Shown piece after piece: positions 1-9,026 of a stretch of DNA of 51,209 bases. The translations under genes were made by a program, and so were the position numbers. Position 1 is the stretch's first letter, and each line of letters starts with the position of its first letter. The DNA is from Malikia sp. (GTDB taxonomy: Bacteria > Pseudomonadota > Gammaproteobacteria > Burkholderiales > Burkholderiaceae_C), in assembly GCF_028687635.1 (NCBI RefSeq), contig NZ_JAQTZS010000020.1, positions 1-51,209 on the forward strand, in the 5' to 3' direction. Under the pieces are notes generated by a model. It saw only the letters and a program-made list of their open reading frames with translations. It was not told the origin of the DNA and made no database searches.

Positions 1-126
1 CTCGAAGCCGCACAGCACCGCGCACAGCGTGATCATCACGATGTCCTCGAGCTTGTGCAGCTTGTTGCGGGTCTGCCGCCTGGGGTCGGGCAACTCGGCG
101 AAGTAGGTCTGGGGATTGGCAAGCAT
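1..126 (-). CDS. ISAs1-family transposase, N-terminal fragment (runs off the window)
   Basis: The minus strand opens with an ATG at 126 and stays open to the left edge, giving 42 residues. They contain FAELPDPRR and HKLEDIVMITLCAVLCG, the conserved start of the N-terminal domain of ISAs1 / 'H-repeat-associated' DDE transposases. The catalytic domain lies outside the window, so whether the element is intact cannot be judged. The outer end of the insertion sequence should lie between 127 and 212, just beyond gltL. I could not define its terminal inverted repeat with only one end in view. The family call is firm for so short a piece because of the DPR and LEDI blocks. Confidence 0.8.
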   Translation of the reverse strand, partial: MLANPQTYFAELPDPRRQTRNKLHKLEDIVMITLCAVLCGFE

Positions 127-212
127 GCCTTCAGTATCCACCCGGCCAGCGCAGTAGCCCAGTCTCAGATCATTCCCGGGCTACATAGCGCAATCGCCCT
201 GGCAGGGCCGCC

Positions 213-950
213 TCAGTGCTGCAGGATCTTGTTGAGGAAGTCCTTGGTGCGCGACTGGCGTGCCTCCGGGTTGCCGAAGAACTCGTCCCGGCTGCAGTCC
301 TCCAGGATCTTGCCGCCGACATCCATGAAGATGACGCGGTCCGACACCTTGCGCGCGAAGCCCATCTCGTGGGTCACGCACATCATGGTCATGCCCTCGC
401 CAGCCAGACCGACCATCACGTCGAGCACCTCGCCGACCATCTCGGGGTCGAGCGCGCTGGTCGGCTCGTCGAACAACATCACGATCGGGTCCATGCTCAG
501 CGCGCGCGCGATCGCCACCCGCTGCTGCTGTCCGCCCGAGAGCTGGCCGGGGAACTTGTCCTTGTGCGCCATCAGGCCGACGCGGTCGAGCATCTTGAGA
601 CCGCGCTTCCTGGCGTCATCGAGGCTGCGGCCCAGCACCTTGACCTGCGCCAGCGTGAGGTTCTCGGTCACGCTCAGATGGGGAAACAGCTCGAAATGCT
701 GGAACACCATGCCGACATGGCTGCGCAGCTTGGGCAGGTCGGTCCTGGGGTCGTGCACGGCCTGGCCGTTGACCCAGATCTCGCCCCGCTGGATCGGTTC
801 GAGCGCGTTGATGGTCTTGATCAGCGTGGACTTGCCCGAGCCCGACGGGCCGCAAACCACCACCACCTCGCCCTTGTGGATGACGGTGGAGCAGTCGTTG
901 AGCACCTGCACCGGGCCGTACCATTTGGACACATTCTTGAGTTCGATCAT
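213..950 (-). CDS. gltL: Glutamate/aspartate ABC importer, ATP-binding subunit
   Basis: Cytoplasmic ATPase that powers polar amino-acid uptake. The 245 residues carry a full ABC cassette: Walker [10 protein letters not shown] at residues 34-42, signature LSGGQQQR, Walker [13 protein letters not shown] and the switch His in CVTHEMGFA. Length and motifs match the GltL/AatP branch of polar amino-acid ATPases. It is the last gene of the minus-strand run gltI-gltJ-gltK-gltL, 23 bases after gltK, and is followed within 90 bases by an insertion-sequence transposase. Glutamate/aspartate specificity is inferred from the whole operon, not from this subunit. Confidence 0.92.
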   Translation of the reverse strand: MIELKNVSKWYGPVQVLNDCSTVIHKGEVVVVCGPSGSGKSTLIKTINALEPIQRGEIWVNGQAVHDPRTDLPKLRSHVGMVFQHFELFPHLSVTENLTLAQVKVLGRSLDDARKRGLKMLDRVGLMAHKDKFPGQLSGGQQQRVAIARALSMDPIVMLFDEPTSALDPEMVGEVLDVMVGLAGEGMTMMCVTHEMGFARKVSDRVIFMDVGGKILEDCSRDEFFGNPEARQSRTKDFLNKILQH

Positions 951-973
951 CGCTGGTTCTCCGGGGTCCGCGC

Positions 974-1642
974 TCAGCGGATGATGGCTATTCTCTGGTG
1001 CAGGCGCTTGACCAGGGCGGACAGCGCGTAGCAGATGACAAAGTAGAGCAAGGCCGCCATCAGGTAGGCCTCGATCGGGCGGCCGAAGTTCTTGCCGGCC
1101 ACCTCGAAGCCCTTGAGCATGTCGTAGGCGCCGATCGCATAGACCAGCGAGGTGTCCTGGAACAGGATGATGGTCTGCGTCAGCAGCACCGGCAGCATGT
1201 TGCGAAAGGCCTGCGGCAGCACCACCAGCTTCATGTTCTGGCCGTAGGTCATGCCCAGCGCCAGGCCGGCGGACACCTGCCCGCGCGGAACGGACTGAAT
1301 GCCCGCGCGCATGATTTCGCTGAAATACGCCGCCTCGAAGGCGACGAAGGTGACCATCGCCGAGACTTCCGCGCCGATCGGCCGGCCGATCAGGAAGGGC
1401 ACCAGCAGGAAGAACCACAGGATCACCATCACCAGCGGGATGCTGCGCATGCCGTTGACATAGAACGTGGCCGGCAGCACCAGCCAGCGCTTGCCCGACA
1501 GGCGCATGAGCGCCAGCAGGGTGCCGAACAGGATGCCGCCGAGCGTGGCGACCAGGGTCAGCATCAGGCTGAAGCCCAGGCCCTTGAGGACGAAGTCCTG
1601 GATCAGCGCCCAGTTGTAGAAGGACCAGTCGAGGTTCATCAT
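974..1642 (-). CDS. gltK: Glutamate/aspartate ABC importer, permease subunit
   Basis: Inner-membrane permease of 222 residues with about five hydrophobic helices. The conserved cytoplasmic loop that docks the ATPase is present ([18 protein letters not shown] then ALGMTYGQ), the standard EAA motif of HisMQ-type permeases. Two ATGs in tandem (1642 and 1639) lie two bases past the gltJ stop codon, so translation is probably coupled to gltJ; the first is taken here. GltJ and GltK form the heterodimeric channel of this importer. Confidence 0.92.
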   Translation of the reverse strand: MMNLDWSFYNWALIQDFVLKGLGFSLMLTLVATLGGILFGTLLALMRLSGKRWLVLPATFYVNGMRSIPLVMVILWFFLLVPFLIGRPIGAEVSAMVTFVAFEAAYFSEIMRAGIQSVPRGQVSAGLALGMTYGQNMKLVVLPQAFRNMLPVLLTQTIILFQDTSLVYAIGAYDMLKGFEVAGKNFGRPIEAYLMAALLYFVICYALSALVKRLHQRIAIIR

Positions 1643-1644
1643 GA

Positions 1645-2397
1645 TCAATGCCCTCCCCCGCCAGCGGCGATCAGGCCCGGCACCCGGCTGCGCTGCTCGA
1701 TGAAGGCCATCACGCGGTTGATGACGAAGGCCGAGATGACATAGAGCGTGGTCACGGCCAGATAGACCTCGACACCGCGCGTGGTTTCCTCCTGCGCCTG
1801 CATCGCGAACATGGTGAGCTCGGCCACCGACACCGCGAACGCGACGGATGAGTTCTTGAAGATGTTCATGGTCTCGCTGGTCAGCGGCGGGATGATGATG
1901 CGAAACGCCATCGGCAGCAGCACATAGCGGTAGGACTGCGCGGTGCTCATGCCCAGCGCCATGGCCGCGTGGCGCTGGCCACGCGGCAGGGCCAGGATGC
2001 CCGAGCGCACCTGCTCGGCCACCCGCGCCGAGGTGAACAGGCCCAGCGCCAGCACCACCAGCACGAAGCCCGGCACCGCCTGCAGCGCCGGGAACAGCGA
2101 GGGCAGCACGTGGTACCAGAGAAAGAGCTGCACCAGCAGCGGGATGTTGCGGAACAGCTCGACCCAGGCATTGCCGGCCCGCACCACCCAGGGCCGGTTC
2201 GGCAGCGTGCGCAGCGTGCCGATCACCGACCCCACCAGCAGCGCCAGCAGCAGCGCCGACAGCGACACCGAAACGGTCCAGCCCCAGGCCGACAGCAACC
2301 AGTCCAGGTAGGTGATGTCGCCCCCCTGGCCAAAACAGCTTGGCGTGGCTTCGCGCGTGATGGTGTCCTCGCAGAACACCTGCCAGTCCCAACTCAT
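1645..2397 (-). CDS. gltJ: Glutamate/aspartate ABC importer, permease subunit
   Basis: Inner-membrane permease of 250 residues, first of the two channel subunits. After a periplasmic N-terminal stretch of about 30 residues it has several hydrophobic helices and the EAA-type loop ([23 protein letters not shown]). The motif [16 protein letters not shown] is typical of polar amino-acid permeases. A terminator-like hairpin separates it from gltI upstream, while gltK follows almost without a gap. The C-terminal GGGGH tail is probably disordered. Confidence 0.92.
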   Translation of the reverse strand: MSWDWQVFCEDTITREATPSCFGQGGDITYLDWLLSAWGWTVSVSLSALLLALLVGSVIGTLRTLPNRPWVVRAGNAWVELFRNIPLLVQLFLWYHVLPSLFPALQAVPGFVLVVLALGLFTSARVAEQVRSGILALPRGQRHAAMALGMSTAQSYRYVLLPMAFRIIIPPLTSETMNIFKNSSVAFAVSVAELTMFAMQAQEETTRGVEVYLAVTTLYVISAFVINRVMAFIEQRSRVPGLIAAGGGGH

Positions 2398-2421
2398 GGG
2401 CAGCTCCTTGTAAGCGTCAAC

Positions 2422-2458
2422 AAAAACACCCCCTTCACCGACAGGCTCCCGGGGGTGT
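2422..2458 (-). terminator. Terminator-like hairpin between gltI and gltJ
   Basis: On the minus strand an 8-bp stem (ACACCCCC at 2426-2433 pairing with GGGGGTGT at 2451-2458) is followed by a short U-run. It lies in the 79-base gap between gltI and gltJ. Such an element would let most transcripts stop after the binding-protein gene or shield its mRNA 3' end, giving more GltI than permease, as is common in binding-protein operons. The long 17-base loop makes it only moderately strong. Confidence 0.6.
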
Positions 2459-2476
2459 GGCTCATGTCATGCCGGC

Positions 2477-3376
2477 TTACTTCCTGGCGTACTCTTCCAT
2501 CGGCTTGTCGTTCGGATTGGCCCAGGCGGCCTTGGTGCTGTCGGACATGGGCATCTTCAGGTTCACGTTGGCCGGCGGAATCGGCTGCATGAACCACTTG
2601 TCGTAGAGCTTGGCCAGCGAGCCGTCCTTGATCTGGCGCTTGATGCTGTCGTCGACCGCCCTCTTGAAGGCCGGGTCGTCCTTGCGCAGCATGCAGGCGA
2701 TCGGCTCGACGCTCAAGACATCGTCCAGGATCTTGAAATCACCCGGTTTTTTCGCCTTGGCGATGTTGGCCGCCAGGATGGACTTGTCCATCACGAAGGC
2801 TTCCGCGCGGCCCGACTCGAGCAGCAGGAAGCTGTCGGCATGGTCCTTGCCGTAGACCTCCTTGAAATCCACGCCGGTGGCGCGCTCGTTCTTGCGCAGC
2901 GTCTGCACCGAGGTGGTGCCGGTGGTGGTGGCGACGGACTTGCCGTTCAGGTCCTTGATGTGGTGGACGTTCGAGTTGGTGCGCACGGCAATGCCCACCT
3001 CCTCGACGTAGGTGGTCACGGCAAAAGCCACGTCCTTCTGGCGCGCGGCATTGTTGGTGGTCGAGCCGCACTCCAGGTCGACGGTGCCGTTCTGCAGCAG
3101 CGGGATGCGGTTCTGCGAGGTCACGGGCTGGTACTTGATCTCGATCTGCGACAGGCCGAGCGGCTTGCGCAGGTCGGCCAGGATGCGCTCGCCCATCTCG
3201 GTGTGGAAACCGACGTACTTGCCGTTGCCCAAGGTGAAGCCGAGACCGGAGGACTCGCGCACGCCGAGCGTCACGCTGCCGCTGGACTTGATCTTGGCCA
3301 GGGTGTCGTTGGTCTGGGCCCAGGCGGAACCGGCGCAGGCCGCCATCAAGGCCATGGCCAGGATGCTATTTTTCAT
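2477..3376 (-). CDS. gltI: Periplasmic glutamate/aspartate-binding protein
   Basis: Solute-binding protein of 299 residues that delivers glutamate/aspartate to GltJK. A signal peptide (MKNSILAMALMAACAGSAWAQ, cleaved near AWA-Q) is followed by a family 3 binding domain. Recognisable blocks are SGSVTLGVRESSG, VDLECGSTTNNAARQ, and the lobe-closing region around VATTTGTTSVQTLRKN. Length matches GltI of other proteobacteria. The ATG at 3376 is chosen because it begins the signal peptide and has an AAAGGA Shine-Dalgarno-like run just upstream. Promoter elements should lie in 3377-3516, between it and the LysR gene, but I could not assign them. Confidence 0.93.
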   Translation of the reverse strand: MKNSILAMALMAACAGSAWAQTNDTLAKIKSSGSVTLGVRESSGLGFTLGNGKYVGFHTEMGERILADLRKPLGLSQIEIKYQPVTSQNRIPLLQNGTVDLECGSTTNNAARQKDVAFAVTTYVEEVGIAVRTNSNVHHIKDLNGKSVATTTGTTSVQTLRKNERATGVDFKEVYGKDHADSFLLLESGRAEAFVMDKSILAANIAKAKKPGDFKILDDVLSVEPIACMLRKDDPAFKRAVDDSIKRQIKDGSLAKLYDKWFMQPIPPANVNLKMPMSDSTKAAWANPNDKPMEEYARK

Positions 3377-3516
3377 GTCAAGGTCCTTTATCGGTCGAAG
3401 GAAAACGGTTGCGCCCCATTCTAGGGCCCGTGCCAAGGCACCGCCATAGGGTCTAGCCAGCCCCGGACTGCATGGCGCAGCAGTACCAAGCAAAAACCGC
3501 GCCAAAGCGGCAGGAG

Positions 3517-4446
3517 TCAGCTCGATTGGACCTGCGCCGCAGCCACGTCGTCCCAGAACTTCTGTGCCGCGCGCTTGGGCCGGCGCGCGCCGGGGCGCTC
3601 GCGGTAGAGCCGAATATCCAGCCTCGCCTCGCAGGGCAGGTCCGGGCTGGCGGCTCGGACCAGTTGACCGTCGCGCAAGGCCTGTTGCACCGAGCTCGCA
3701 GGCAGGAAGGCCACGCCGTGGCCGGCGATCGCCATCGCCTTCAGGCTCTCGGACATGTCGGTCTCGTAGACCCGCTCGGGGTGGAGGGAAGTCCCGCCCT
3801 GCCGCAGCACCCAATCGACCACGCGCCCGAGGTAGGCGCCAGGCGCGTAGGCGAGCTGAGGCCAGGGCTGCTCGGCCGTGCCGGGCAGGCGGTACAAGGG
3901 CGCGCCGTCCTCGCCGGGCCTGACATAGGGCGCCAGCACCTCCTGCCCCAGCGACAGCATCTCGTAGCGCGCGGCGTCCAGCTGGATCGGCTGCGACGAA
4001 TGCTGGTAGGTGATCAGCAGGTCACAGCTGCCCTCGATCAGGCGCAGCACCGCATCGTGGACGTTGAGTCCGATCAGGCGGGTCTTGACCGGACCGACCA
4101 CCTCGCGCAGGCTGGAGAGCCAGGCCGGGAAGAAGGTGAAGGCCAGGGTGTGCGGCACCGCGAACTCGATCTGGTCCTGCCCGGTCGGACTTTGCTGGCG
4201 CAGCATGGTGCGGGTGGCCTGCAGCGCGTGCAGCATTTCGATGGCCTGCTCGTACAGGGTCTGCCCCGCCGGCGTGAGCCGGGTCGGGTAGGCGCTGCGG
4301 TCGACCAGGTCGGTGCCGGCCCAGGCCTCAAGCGACTGGATGCGACGCGAGAAGGCCGGCTGTGTCACATGGCGCAACTGGGCCGAGCGGCTGAAGCTGT
4401 GGGTCTCGGCCAGGCTGACGAAATCCTCCAGCCACTTGGTATCCAT
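3517..4446 (-). CDS. LysR-type regulator resembling HypT/YjiE
   Basis: A 309-residue LysR-type regulator. The N-terminal helix-turn-helix reads METKW-like (MDTKWLEDFVSLAETHSFSR, then RHVTQPAFSRRIQSLE), the arrangement seen in the hypochlorite-responsive HypT subgroup, followed by a substrate-binding-type effector domain from about residue 90. It starts one base after the Atm1-type exporter stop codon, so the two are probably co-transcribed and translationally coupled. gltI lies downstream on the same strand, 140 bases away. Whether it controls the exporter, gltIJKL or distant genes cannot be read from the sequence; the HypT resemblance is from the N-terminal domain only. Confidence 0.8.
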   Translation of the reverse strand: MDTKWLEDFVSLAETHSFSRSAQLRHVTQPAFSRRIQSLEAWAGTDLVDRSAYPTRLTPAGQTLYEQAIEMLHALQATRTMLRQQSPTGQDQIEFAVPHTLAFTFFPAWLSSLREVVGPVKTRLIGLNVHDAVLRLIEGSCDLLITYQHSSQPIQLDAARYEMLSLGQEVLAPYVRPGEDGAPLYRLPGTAEQPWPQLAYAPGAYLGRVVDWVLRQGGTSLHPERVYETDMSESLKAMAIAGHGVAFLPASSVQQALRDGQLVRAASPDLPCEARLDIRLYRERPGARRPKRAAQKFWDDVAAAQVQSS

Positions 4447-4447
4447 C

Positions 4448-6334
4448 TCAAGCTACCCTGGCCGGGACGCTCGCATCGATCGCCTCGGCGCCGCTTTGCT
4501 GCAGCGCCCACATCCGGGCGTAGCGACCATTGCGCGCCAGCAGCTCGGCGTGGGCGCCGCGCTCGACGATATGGCCATGTTCGAGCACGATGATCTCGTG
4601 CGCGTCGACCACGGTCGAGAGCCGGTGCGCGATCACCAGCGCGGTCTTGTCGCGCGCCGCGCTGCGCAGTTCGGCCTGGATCGCACGCTCGTTGGCCGAG
4701 TCCAGCGCCGAGGTCGCCTCGTCGAAGATCAGGATCGGTGGATTCTTCAGCAGGGTGCGCGCGATCGCGACGCGCTGCTTCTCGCCGCCCGACAGCTTGA
4801 GGCCGCGCTCGCCGACCATGGTCTCGTAGCCCTTGGGCAGCTTCAGGATGAAGTCATGGATATGCGCGGCCTGGGCGGCGGCGACCATCTCCTGCTGGCT
4901 CGCGTCCGGGCGGCCGTAGCGGATGTTGTAGCCGATGCTGTCGTTGAACAGCACCGTGTCCTGCGGCACGATGCCGATCGCGCGCCGCAGGCTGGACTGG
5001 GTCACGCGGCGGATGTCCTGGCCCGCGATCCGGATGACACCGGCCGCCTCCGGCGCCATGTCCCTGCCGCCGACATCGTAGAAGCGGTACAGCAGGCGCG
5101 CCAGCGTGGACTTGCCGGAGCCGGACGGACCAACCACCGCCACCGTCTTGCCGGCCGGCACGGTGAAGCTGATGCCGTGCAGGATCTCGCGCGCGGGCTC
5201 GTAGGCAAAGCGCACGGACTCGAAACGCACCTCGGGCGGACCGTCCAGCGCCAGCTCGGGCGCGCCCGGCGTGTCGGCGATCTCGCGCTCGCGGTCGAGC
5301 AGCGCGAACATCTTGTCGAGGTCGGTCAGGCTCTGCTTGATCTCGCGGTACAGCACGCCCAGGAAGTTGAGCGGGATGTAGAGCTGGATCATGAAGGCAT
5401 TGATCATGACCAGGTCGCCCAGCGTCATGCCGCCCTGGGTCACGGCGCTGGTGGCGCGCCAGAGCATGGCGACCAGCGCGGTCGCGATGATCAGCTGCTG
5501 GCCCGCGTTGAGCAGCGACAGCGTGGTCTGGCTCTTGACGCGGGCGCGGCGCAGGCGCTCCAGGCTCTCGCCGTAGCGGCTCGACTCGAAGGCCTCGTTG
5601 TTGAAGTACTTGACGGTCTCGTAGTTGAGCAGCGAATCGACCGCGCGCGTCTGGCTGGCCGATTCGAGCTCGTTCATCTCGCGCCGGTACTGGGTGCGCC
5701 ATTCGGTCACCTTGACCGTGAAGAACACATAGGCCGCCAGCGCGGCCAGCGTGGTCCAGACATACCAGAGCTCGAACTTGATGCCCAGCAGCGCCAGCAC
5801 CAGCACCACCTCGAGCAGGGTCGGGAAGATGCTGTAGAGCGAGTACGAGATCAGCGACTGCACGCCACGGGTGCCGCGATCGACATCGCGCGTCATGCCG
5901 CCGGTCTGGCGCTCAAGGTGGAAACGCAGGCTCAGTCCGTGCAGGTGGCCGAAGACCTGCAGCGCGATCGCGCGCGTCGCGCCTTCGGTCGCCTTGGCGA
6001 AGATCAGCTCACGCAGTTCGGTGAACAGGCTGGTAGAAAAGCGCAGCAGGCCGTAGGCCAGCAGCAGGCCCAGCGGTACCACCAGCAGCGCGGCCTGGCC
6101 CGGCGCCAGCCCGGTGCGCGGCGTCAGCGCGTCAACCAGCTCCTTGAGCAGCAGCGGCACGCCGACGTTGGCCAGCTTGGCTCCCACCATGAAGGCCAAC
6201 GCCAGCGCGACACGCCAGCGGTACTGCCAGAGGTAGGGCAAGAGGCGACGCAGGGTGGCGGCATCCGAGCGTTCATGCTGGGCGACAGCAGGGCCGGACG
6301 GGACGGGGGAACTGGATTGGGCGAGGTGGCGCAT
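4448..6334 (-). CDS. Atm1/HMT1-type ABC exporter (half-transporter)
   Basis: A 628-residue half-size ABC exporter. An N-terminal membrane domain (residues ~35-330, six predicted helices) is fused to an ATPase domain with Walker [14 protein letters not shown] near residue 400, signature LSGGEKQRVAIAR near 510 and Walker B ILIFDEATSALD. The block NYETVKYFNNEAFE is diagnostic of the Atm1/Atm1-like branch, which exports glutathione-linked metals or sulfur species and works as a homodimer in the inner membrane. It is followed immediately by the LysR gene. The N-terminal Ser/Pro-rich 20 residues are probably flexible. Confidence 0.9.
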   Translation of the reverse strand: MRHLAQSSSPVPSGPAVAQHERSDAATLRRLLPYLWQYRWRVALALAFMVGAKLANVGVPLLLKELVDALTPRTGLAPGQAALLVVPLGLLLAYGLLRFSTSLFTELRELIFAKATEGATRAIALQVFGHLHGLSLRFHLERQTGGMTRDVDRGTRGVQSLISYSLYSIFPTLLEVVLVLALLGIKFELWYVWTTLAALAAYVFFTVKVTEWRTQYRREMNELESASQTRAVDSLLNYETVKYFNNEAFESSRYGESLERLRRARVKSQTTLSLLNAGQQLIIATALVAMLWRATSAVTQGGMTLGDLVMINAFMIQLYIPLNFLGVLYREIKQSLTDLDKMFALLDREREIADTPGAPELALDGPPEVRFESVRFAYEPAREILHGISFTVPAGKTVAVVGPSGSGKSTLARLLYRFYDVGGRDMAPEAAGVIRIAGQDIRRVTQSSLRRAIGIVPQDTVLFNDSIGYNIRYGRPDASQQEMVAAAQAAHIHDFILKLPKGYETMVGERGLKLSGGEKQRVAIARTLLKNPPILIFDEATSALDSANERAIQAELRSAARDKTALVIAHRLSTVVDAHEIIVLEHGHIVERGAHAELLARNGRYARMWALQQSGAEAIDASVPARVA

Positions 6335-6513
6335 CGACGATAACGATCAAAGGAACGCATCGATTGTGCGCCCATCCCTTGCACCGCACCGGCATTGCCC
6401 TGGCCCGGGGCTCTCGTGGGCCGGGTCATTGCCAAGCCTGCGGCCCTAGCCCAGCAGGCCGCTCAGGTAGCATTGACAAAAGATGGTCGGCAGTGATTTC
6501 GGGCCGTACAGGC

Positions 6514-6541
6514 AAAAAAAACGCCGCCCTGGTGGGCGGCG
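6514..6541 (-). terminator. Strong rho-independent terminator
   Basis: An 8-bp GC stem (CGCCGCCC at 6522-6529, loop TGGT, GGGCGGCG at 6534-6541) is followed on the minus strand by eight Us (A-run 6514-6521). It stops transcripts coming from higher coordinates, so it ends either the AmpG-like gene or the separate RNA proposed in the ~180 bases between them. The rest of 6335-6513, upstream of the exporter, holds no gene that I can see. Confidence 0.85.
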
Positions 6542-6544
6542 GCA

Positions 6545-6705
6545 AGTCCTAGAGGACGTCGTTGGGAATCCGGTGATGGCGGGCACTACTTTGTTCTTGT
6601 GGCGCCGGCATCCACCCGCTGAGACTCTCTTGTTCTGGACAAGTGTGACAGCACTTGGGCCGTATTGTGCACCTGCCGCAAGTCCGCGAACATCCCCTGT
6701 TTGGG
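6545..6705 (-). ncRNA. ssrS: Candidate 6S-like RNA
   Basis: The 180 bases between the AmpG-like gene and a strong terminator have no reading frame of note but fold like a long hairpin on the minus strand. GGGATG at 6692-6697 pairs with CATC(A)CC at 6572-6578, GCGG with CCGC (6579-6582), and the centre closes as CAAGTG-CTGTCA-CACTTG. The 5' arm contains GATGTTCGC, the same nine bases as in the closing stem of E. coli 6S RNA (known from the family), and the overall size of about 160-190 nt fits. 6S RNA binds RNA polymerase holoenzyme in stationary phase. The match is by eye only; a structured 3' UTR of the permease gene is the alternative. Confidence 0.4.
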
Positions 6706-6722
6706 GGAGTCAAGGGTAGATT

Positions 6723-8081
6723 TCAAACTCGGGCCTGCTCCCGGGTCGCCAGCCACACCAGCAACAGCACCGGCAGTCCGAGCAGCGCGGTGCCGGTGAA
6801 GAAGACCGCATAGCCATGCGCATCGACGAAGGCGCCCGAGAAGCCGGCCAGCCACTTGGGCGCGAGCAGCATCATGGAACTGAACAGCGCGTACTGGGTA
6901 GCCGAATAGCTCACGTTGGTCAGGCTCGACAGGTAGGCGACGAAGGCCGCCGACGCGATGCCGGAACTCAGGTTGTCGGCCGCGATCACCGCGATCAGCG
7001 CGACCAGATCATGCCCATGCCCGGCCAGCCAGGCGAACAGCAGGTTGCTGACGGCGCTCAGCACCGCGCCCAGCATCAGCACGCGCGCGACACCCCAGCG
7101 CATCGCCAGCGCACCACCGGCAAACGCGCCCACCAGCGTCATGATCACGCCATAGACCTTGGTGACGGCAGCGACCTCGTCCTTGCTGTAGCCCATGTCG
7201 ACGTAAAAGGGATTGGCCATGATGCCCATGACCACGTCGCTGATGCGATAGACGCCGATCAGCGCCAGCAACAGCAGGGCGCGGCGGCCGTAACGGCGCA
7301 GGAAGTCGGCGAAGGGCTCGACCAGTGCCTCGCGCAGCCAGGTCGCGAGGTCGCGCGCCGACGCCACCGGGCGGCGCTGGGGTTCGGGCGAGAACAGCAC
7401 CGTCAGCAGACCCAGCGCCATCGAGGCCGCCATGACGAGGTAGGCGCTCTGCCAGGCCGCCTGCTGGTAGCCAGCCTCGGCGGCGGGTGCCAGTTCGGCA
7501 CGCGCCGCCAGCCAGAGCACGCCGGCGCCGGCCCAGATCATCGCGAGCCGGTAACCGGTCTGGTAGCTCGCGGCGAGCGCGCCCTGGCGTTGCGCGCCGG
7601 CCGACTCGATCCGGAAGGCATCGAGCGCGATGTCCTGCGTCGCCGAGGCGAAGGCCACCAGCAACGCCCAGCCCACCATGCCTTGCAGATCGGTGCGCGG
7701 GTCGGTCAGCGCCATGCCGGCCAGGCCCGCCGCGACCGCGCACTGCGACAGCAGCAGCCAGGCGCGACGCTGGCCCAGCCAGCGGCTCAGTCCTGGCAGC
7801 GGCATCCGGTCGACCAGCGGCGCCCAGCACCACTTGAAGCCGTAGGCCAGCCCGACCCAGCTCAGGTAACCGATGGTGGCACGATCCAGCCCGGCCTCGC
7901 GCAGGCGAAAACTCAGCGTGCCGAGCACCAGCAGCAGCGGCAGGCCGGCGGAAAAACCGAGCGCGAACAGGCGCAGACTGGCGGGTTCGAGGTAGACGCG
8001 CAGGGCAGCGCGCCAGGACAGCACCGGCTCAAGCTGCGGCTCGGTGACAGTGGACGCGGGACGGGAATCGGGTATGGACAT
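6723..8081 (-). CDS. AmpG-like MFS permease (muropeptide uptake family)
   Basis: A 452-residue major facilitator protein with about 12 hydrophobic helices. The region SFRLREAGLDRATIGYLSWV followed by YGFKWCWAPLVDRMPLP is the hallmark of AmpG, which imports anhydro-muropeptides for cell-wall recycling; FASATQDIALDAFRIE is a second AmpG block. The start at 8081 (MSIPDS...) gives the usual short cytoplasmic N-terminus. It is divergent from the M48 peptidase gene with only 57 bases between starts, so the promoters must be packed face to face. Function in recycling is inferred from family. Confidence 0.85.
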   Translation of the reverse strand: MSIPDSRPASTVTEPQLEPVLSWRAALRVYLEPASLRLFALGFSAGLPLLLVLGTLSFRLREAGLDRATIGYLSWVGLAYGFKWCWAPLVDRMPLPGLSRWLGQRRAWLLLSQCAVAAGLAGMALTDPRTDLQGMVGWALLVAFASATQDIALDAFRIESAGAQRQGALAASYQTGYRLAMIWAGAGVLWLAARAELAPAAEAGYQQAAWQSAYLVMAASMALGLLTVLFSPEPQRRPVASARDLATWLREALVEPFADFLRRYGRRALLLLALIGVYRISDVVMGIMANPFYVDMGYSKDEVAAVTKVYGVIMTLVGAFAGGALAMRWGVARVLMLGAVLSAVSNLLFAWLAGHGHDLVALIAVIAADNLSSGIASAAFVAYLSSLTNVSYSATQYALFSSMMLLAPKWLAGFSGAFVDAHGYAVFFTGTALLGLPVLLLVWLATREQARV

Positions 8082-8138
8082 GTACAGCTTGAAACAGAAA
8101 ACCCGCGCAGGCCGCAGACTTTTGTCTATTATTGGCGC

Positions 8139-9020
8139 ATGTGCTGGCTTTGCGACGCGAAATCCACCCTTTCGGCTTCGGCCGCGGCTCATGATGAACT
8201 CCACGCCGGGCGCTGGTCGCCACGGCGCGGTTTCTTGCTGGCCGGGGCGGCGAGCGCCGTCGGGCTGGCGAGCGGACCGGCGCAGGCTCAGGTTGACGTC
8301 GGTCAATCTTCAGCCGTGCGCACCTTGGTGCCGGCCGAGCAGCTTGAGGGCGCGGCGCAACAGCAGTACGGCCAGATGCTGGAGCAGGCCCGCTCCCAGC
8401 GGGTGCTGGCGCCTGACAACCACCCCCAGCTGCAACGCCTGCGCGCGATCGCGCGCCGTCTGATCCCGTTCGCCGCCCCCTGGAACTCACGCTCGCGCAG
8501 CTGGCAGTGGGAAGTCAACCTGATCGGCAGCAGCCAGGTCAACGCCTTCTGCATGCCGGGCGGCAAGATCTGCTTTTATACCGGCATCCTCGACAAGCTC
8601 AGGCTGGATGATGACGAGGCCGCGATGGTGATGGGCCACGAGATGGCGCACGCCCTGCGCGAGCATGCGCGCGAGCGGCTGGCCAAGACCCAGGCCACCA
8701 GCCTGGGCCTGTCGCTGGGGGCGCGGCTGCTGGGTCTGGGCGAACTGGGCAATGTGGCGGCCGACCTCGGCACCCAGCTGCTGGCGCTCAAGTACAGTCG
8801 CGACGACGAGACCGAGGCCGACTTGGTCGGTCTGGAGCTGGCCGCGCGCGGTGCCTACGCCCCACCGGCCAGCGTCTCGCTGTGGCGCAAGATGATGACG
8901 GCCAACGGCAGCGGCGGGCCGGGCTTCCTGTCGACCCACCCGAGCGGCCCGAACCGGATCCAGGAATTGCAGGACAACCTGCCCAAGGTGCAGCGGCTCT
9001 ACGAGCAGGCCAGAGGCTGA
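8139..9020 (+). CDS. Exported M48-family zinc metallopeptidase
   Basis: A 293-residue peptidase with the zinc motif HEMAH at residues 167-171 and the third ligand Glu in DDETEADLVGLELAARG, as in the LoiP/BepA/OMA1-like M48C group. The N-terminus carries SPRRGFLLAGAASAVG, a twin-arginine followed by a hydrophobic run ending in AQA-Q, so Tat export to the periplasm is likely. The C-terminus LSTHPSGPNRIQEL is also typical. The ATG at 8139 is the first reasonable start after the divergent promoter region. A role in envelope protein quality control is inferred from the family. Confidence 0.88.
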   Translation: MCWLCDAKSTLSASAAAHDELHAGRWSPRRGFLLAGAASAVGLASGPAQAQVDVGQSSAVRTLVPAEQLEGAAQQQYGQMLEQARSQRVLAPDNHPQLQRLRAIARRLIPFAAPWNSRSRSWQWEVNLIGSSQVNAFCMPGGKICFYTGILDKLRLDDDEAAMVMGHEMAHALREHARERLAKTQATSLGLSLGARLLGLGELGNVAADLGTQLLALKYSRDDETEADLVGLELAARGAYAPPASVSLWRKMMTANGSGGPGFLSTHPSGPNRIQELQDNLPKVQRLYEQARG

Positions 9021-9026
9021 AGCGGC

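Noticed and set aside
127..212. Terminal inverted repeat of the ISAs1-like element
   Set aside because: CTATGTAGCCCGGG-like sequence near 173-186 (minus) could be an IS end, but with the other end outside the window it cannot be verified.
4313..6343. A 676-codon open frame on the plus strand, and similar long frames such as 10045-12603 and 22673-24919 (minus)
   Set aside because: They lie wholly opposite genes with clear catalytic motifs, are rich in His/Arg/Gln/Ala as expected of antisense frames in GC-rich DNA, and show no domain or ribosome-binding site.
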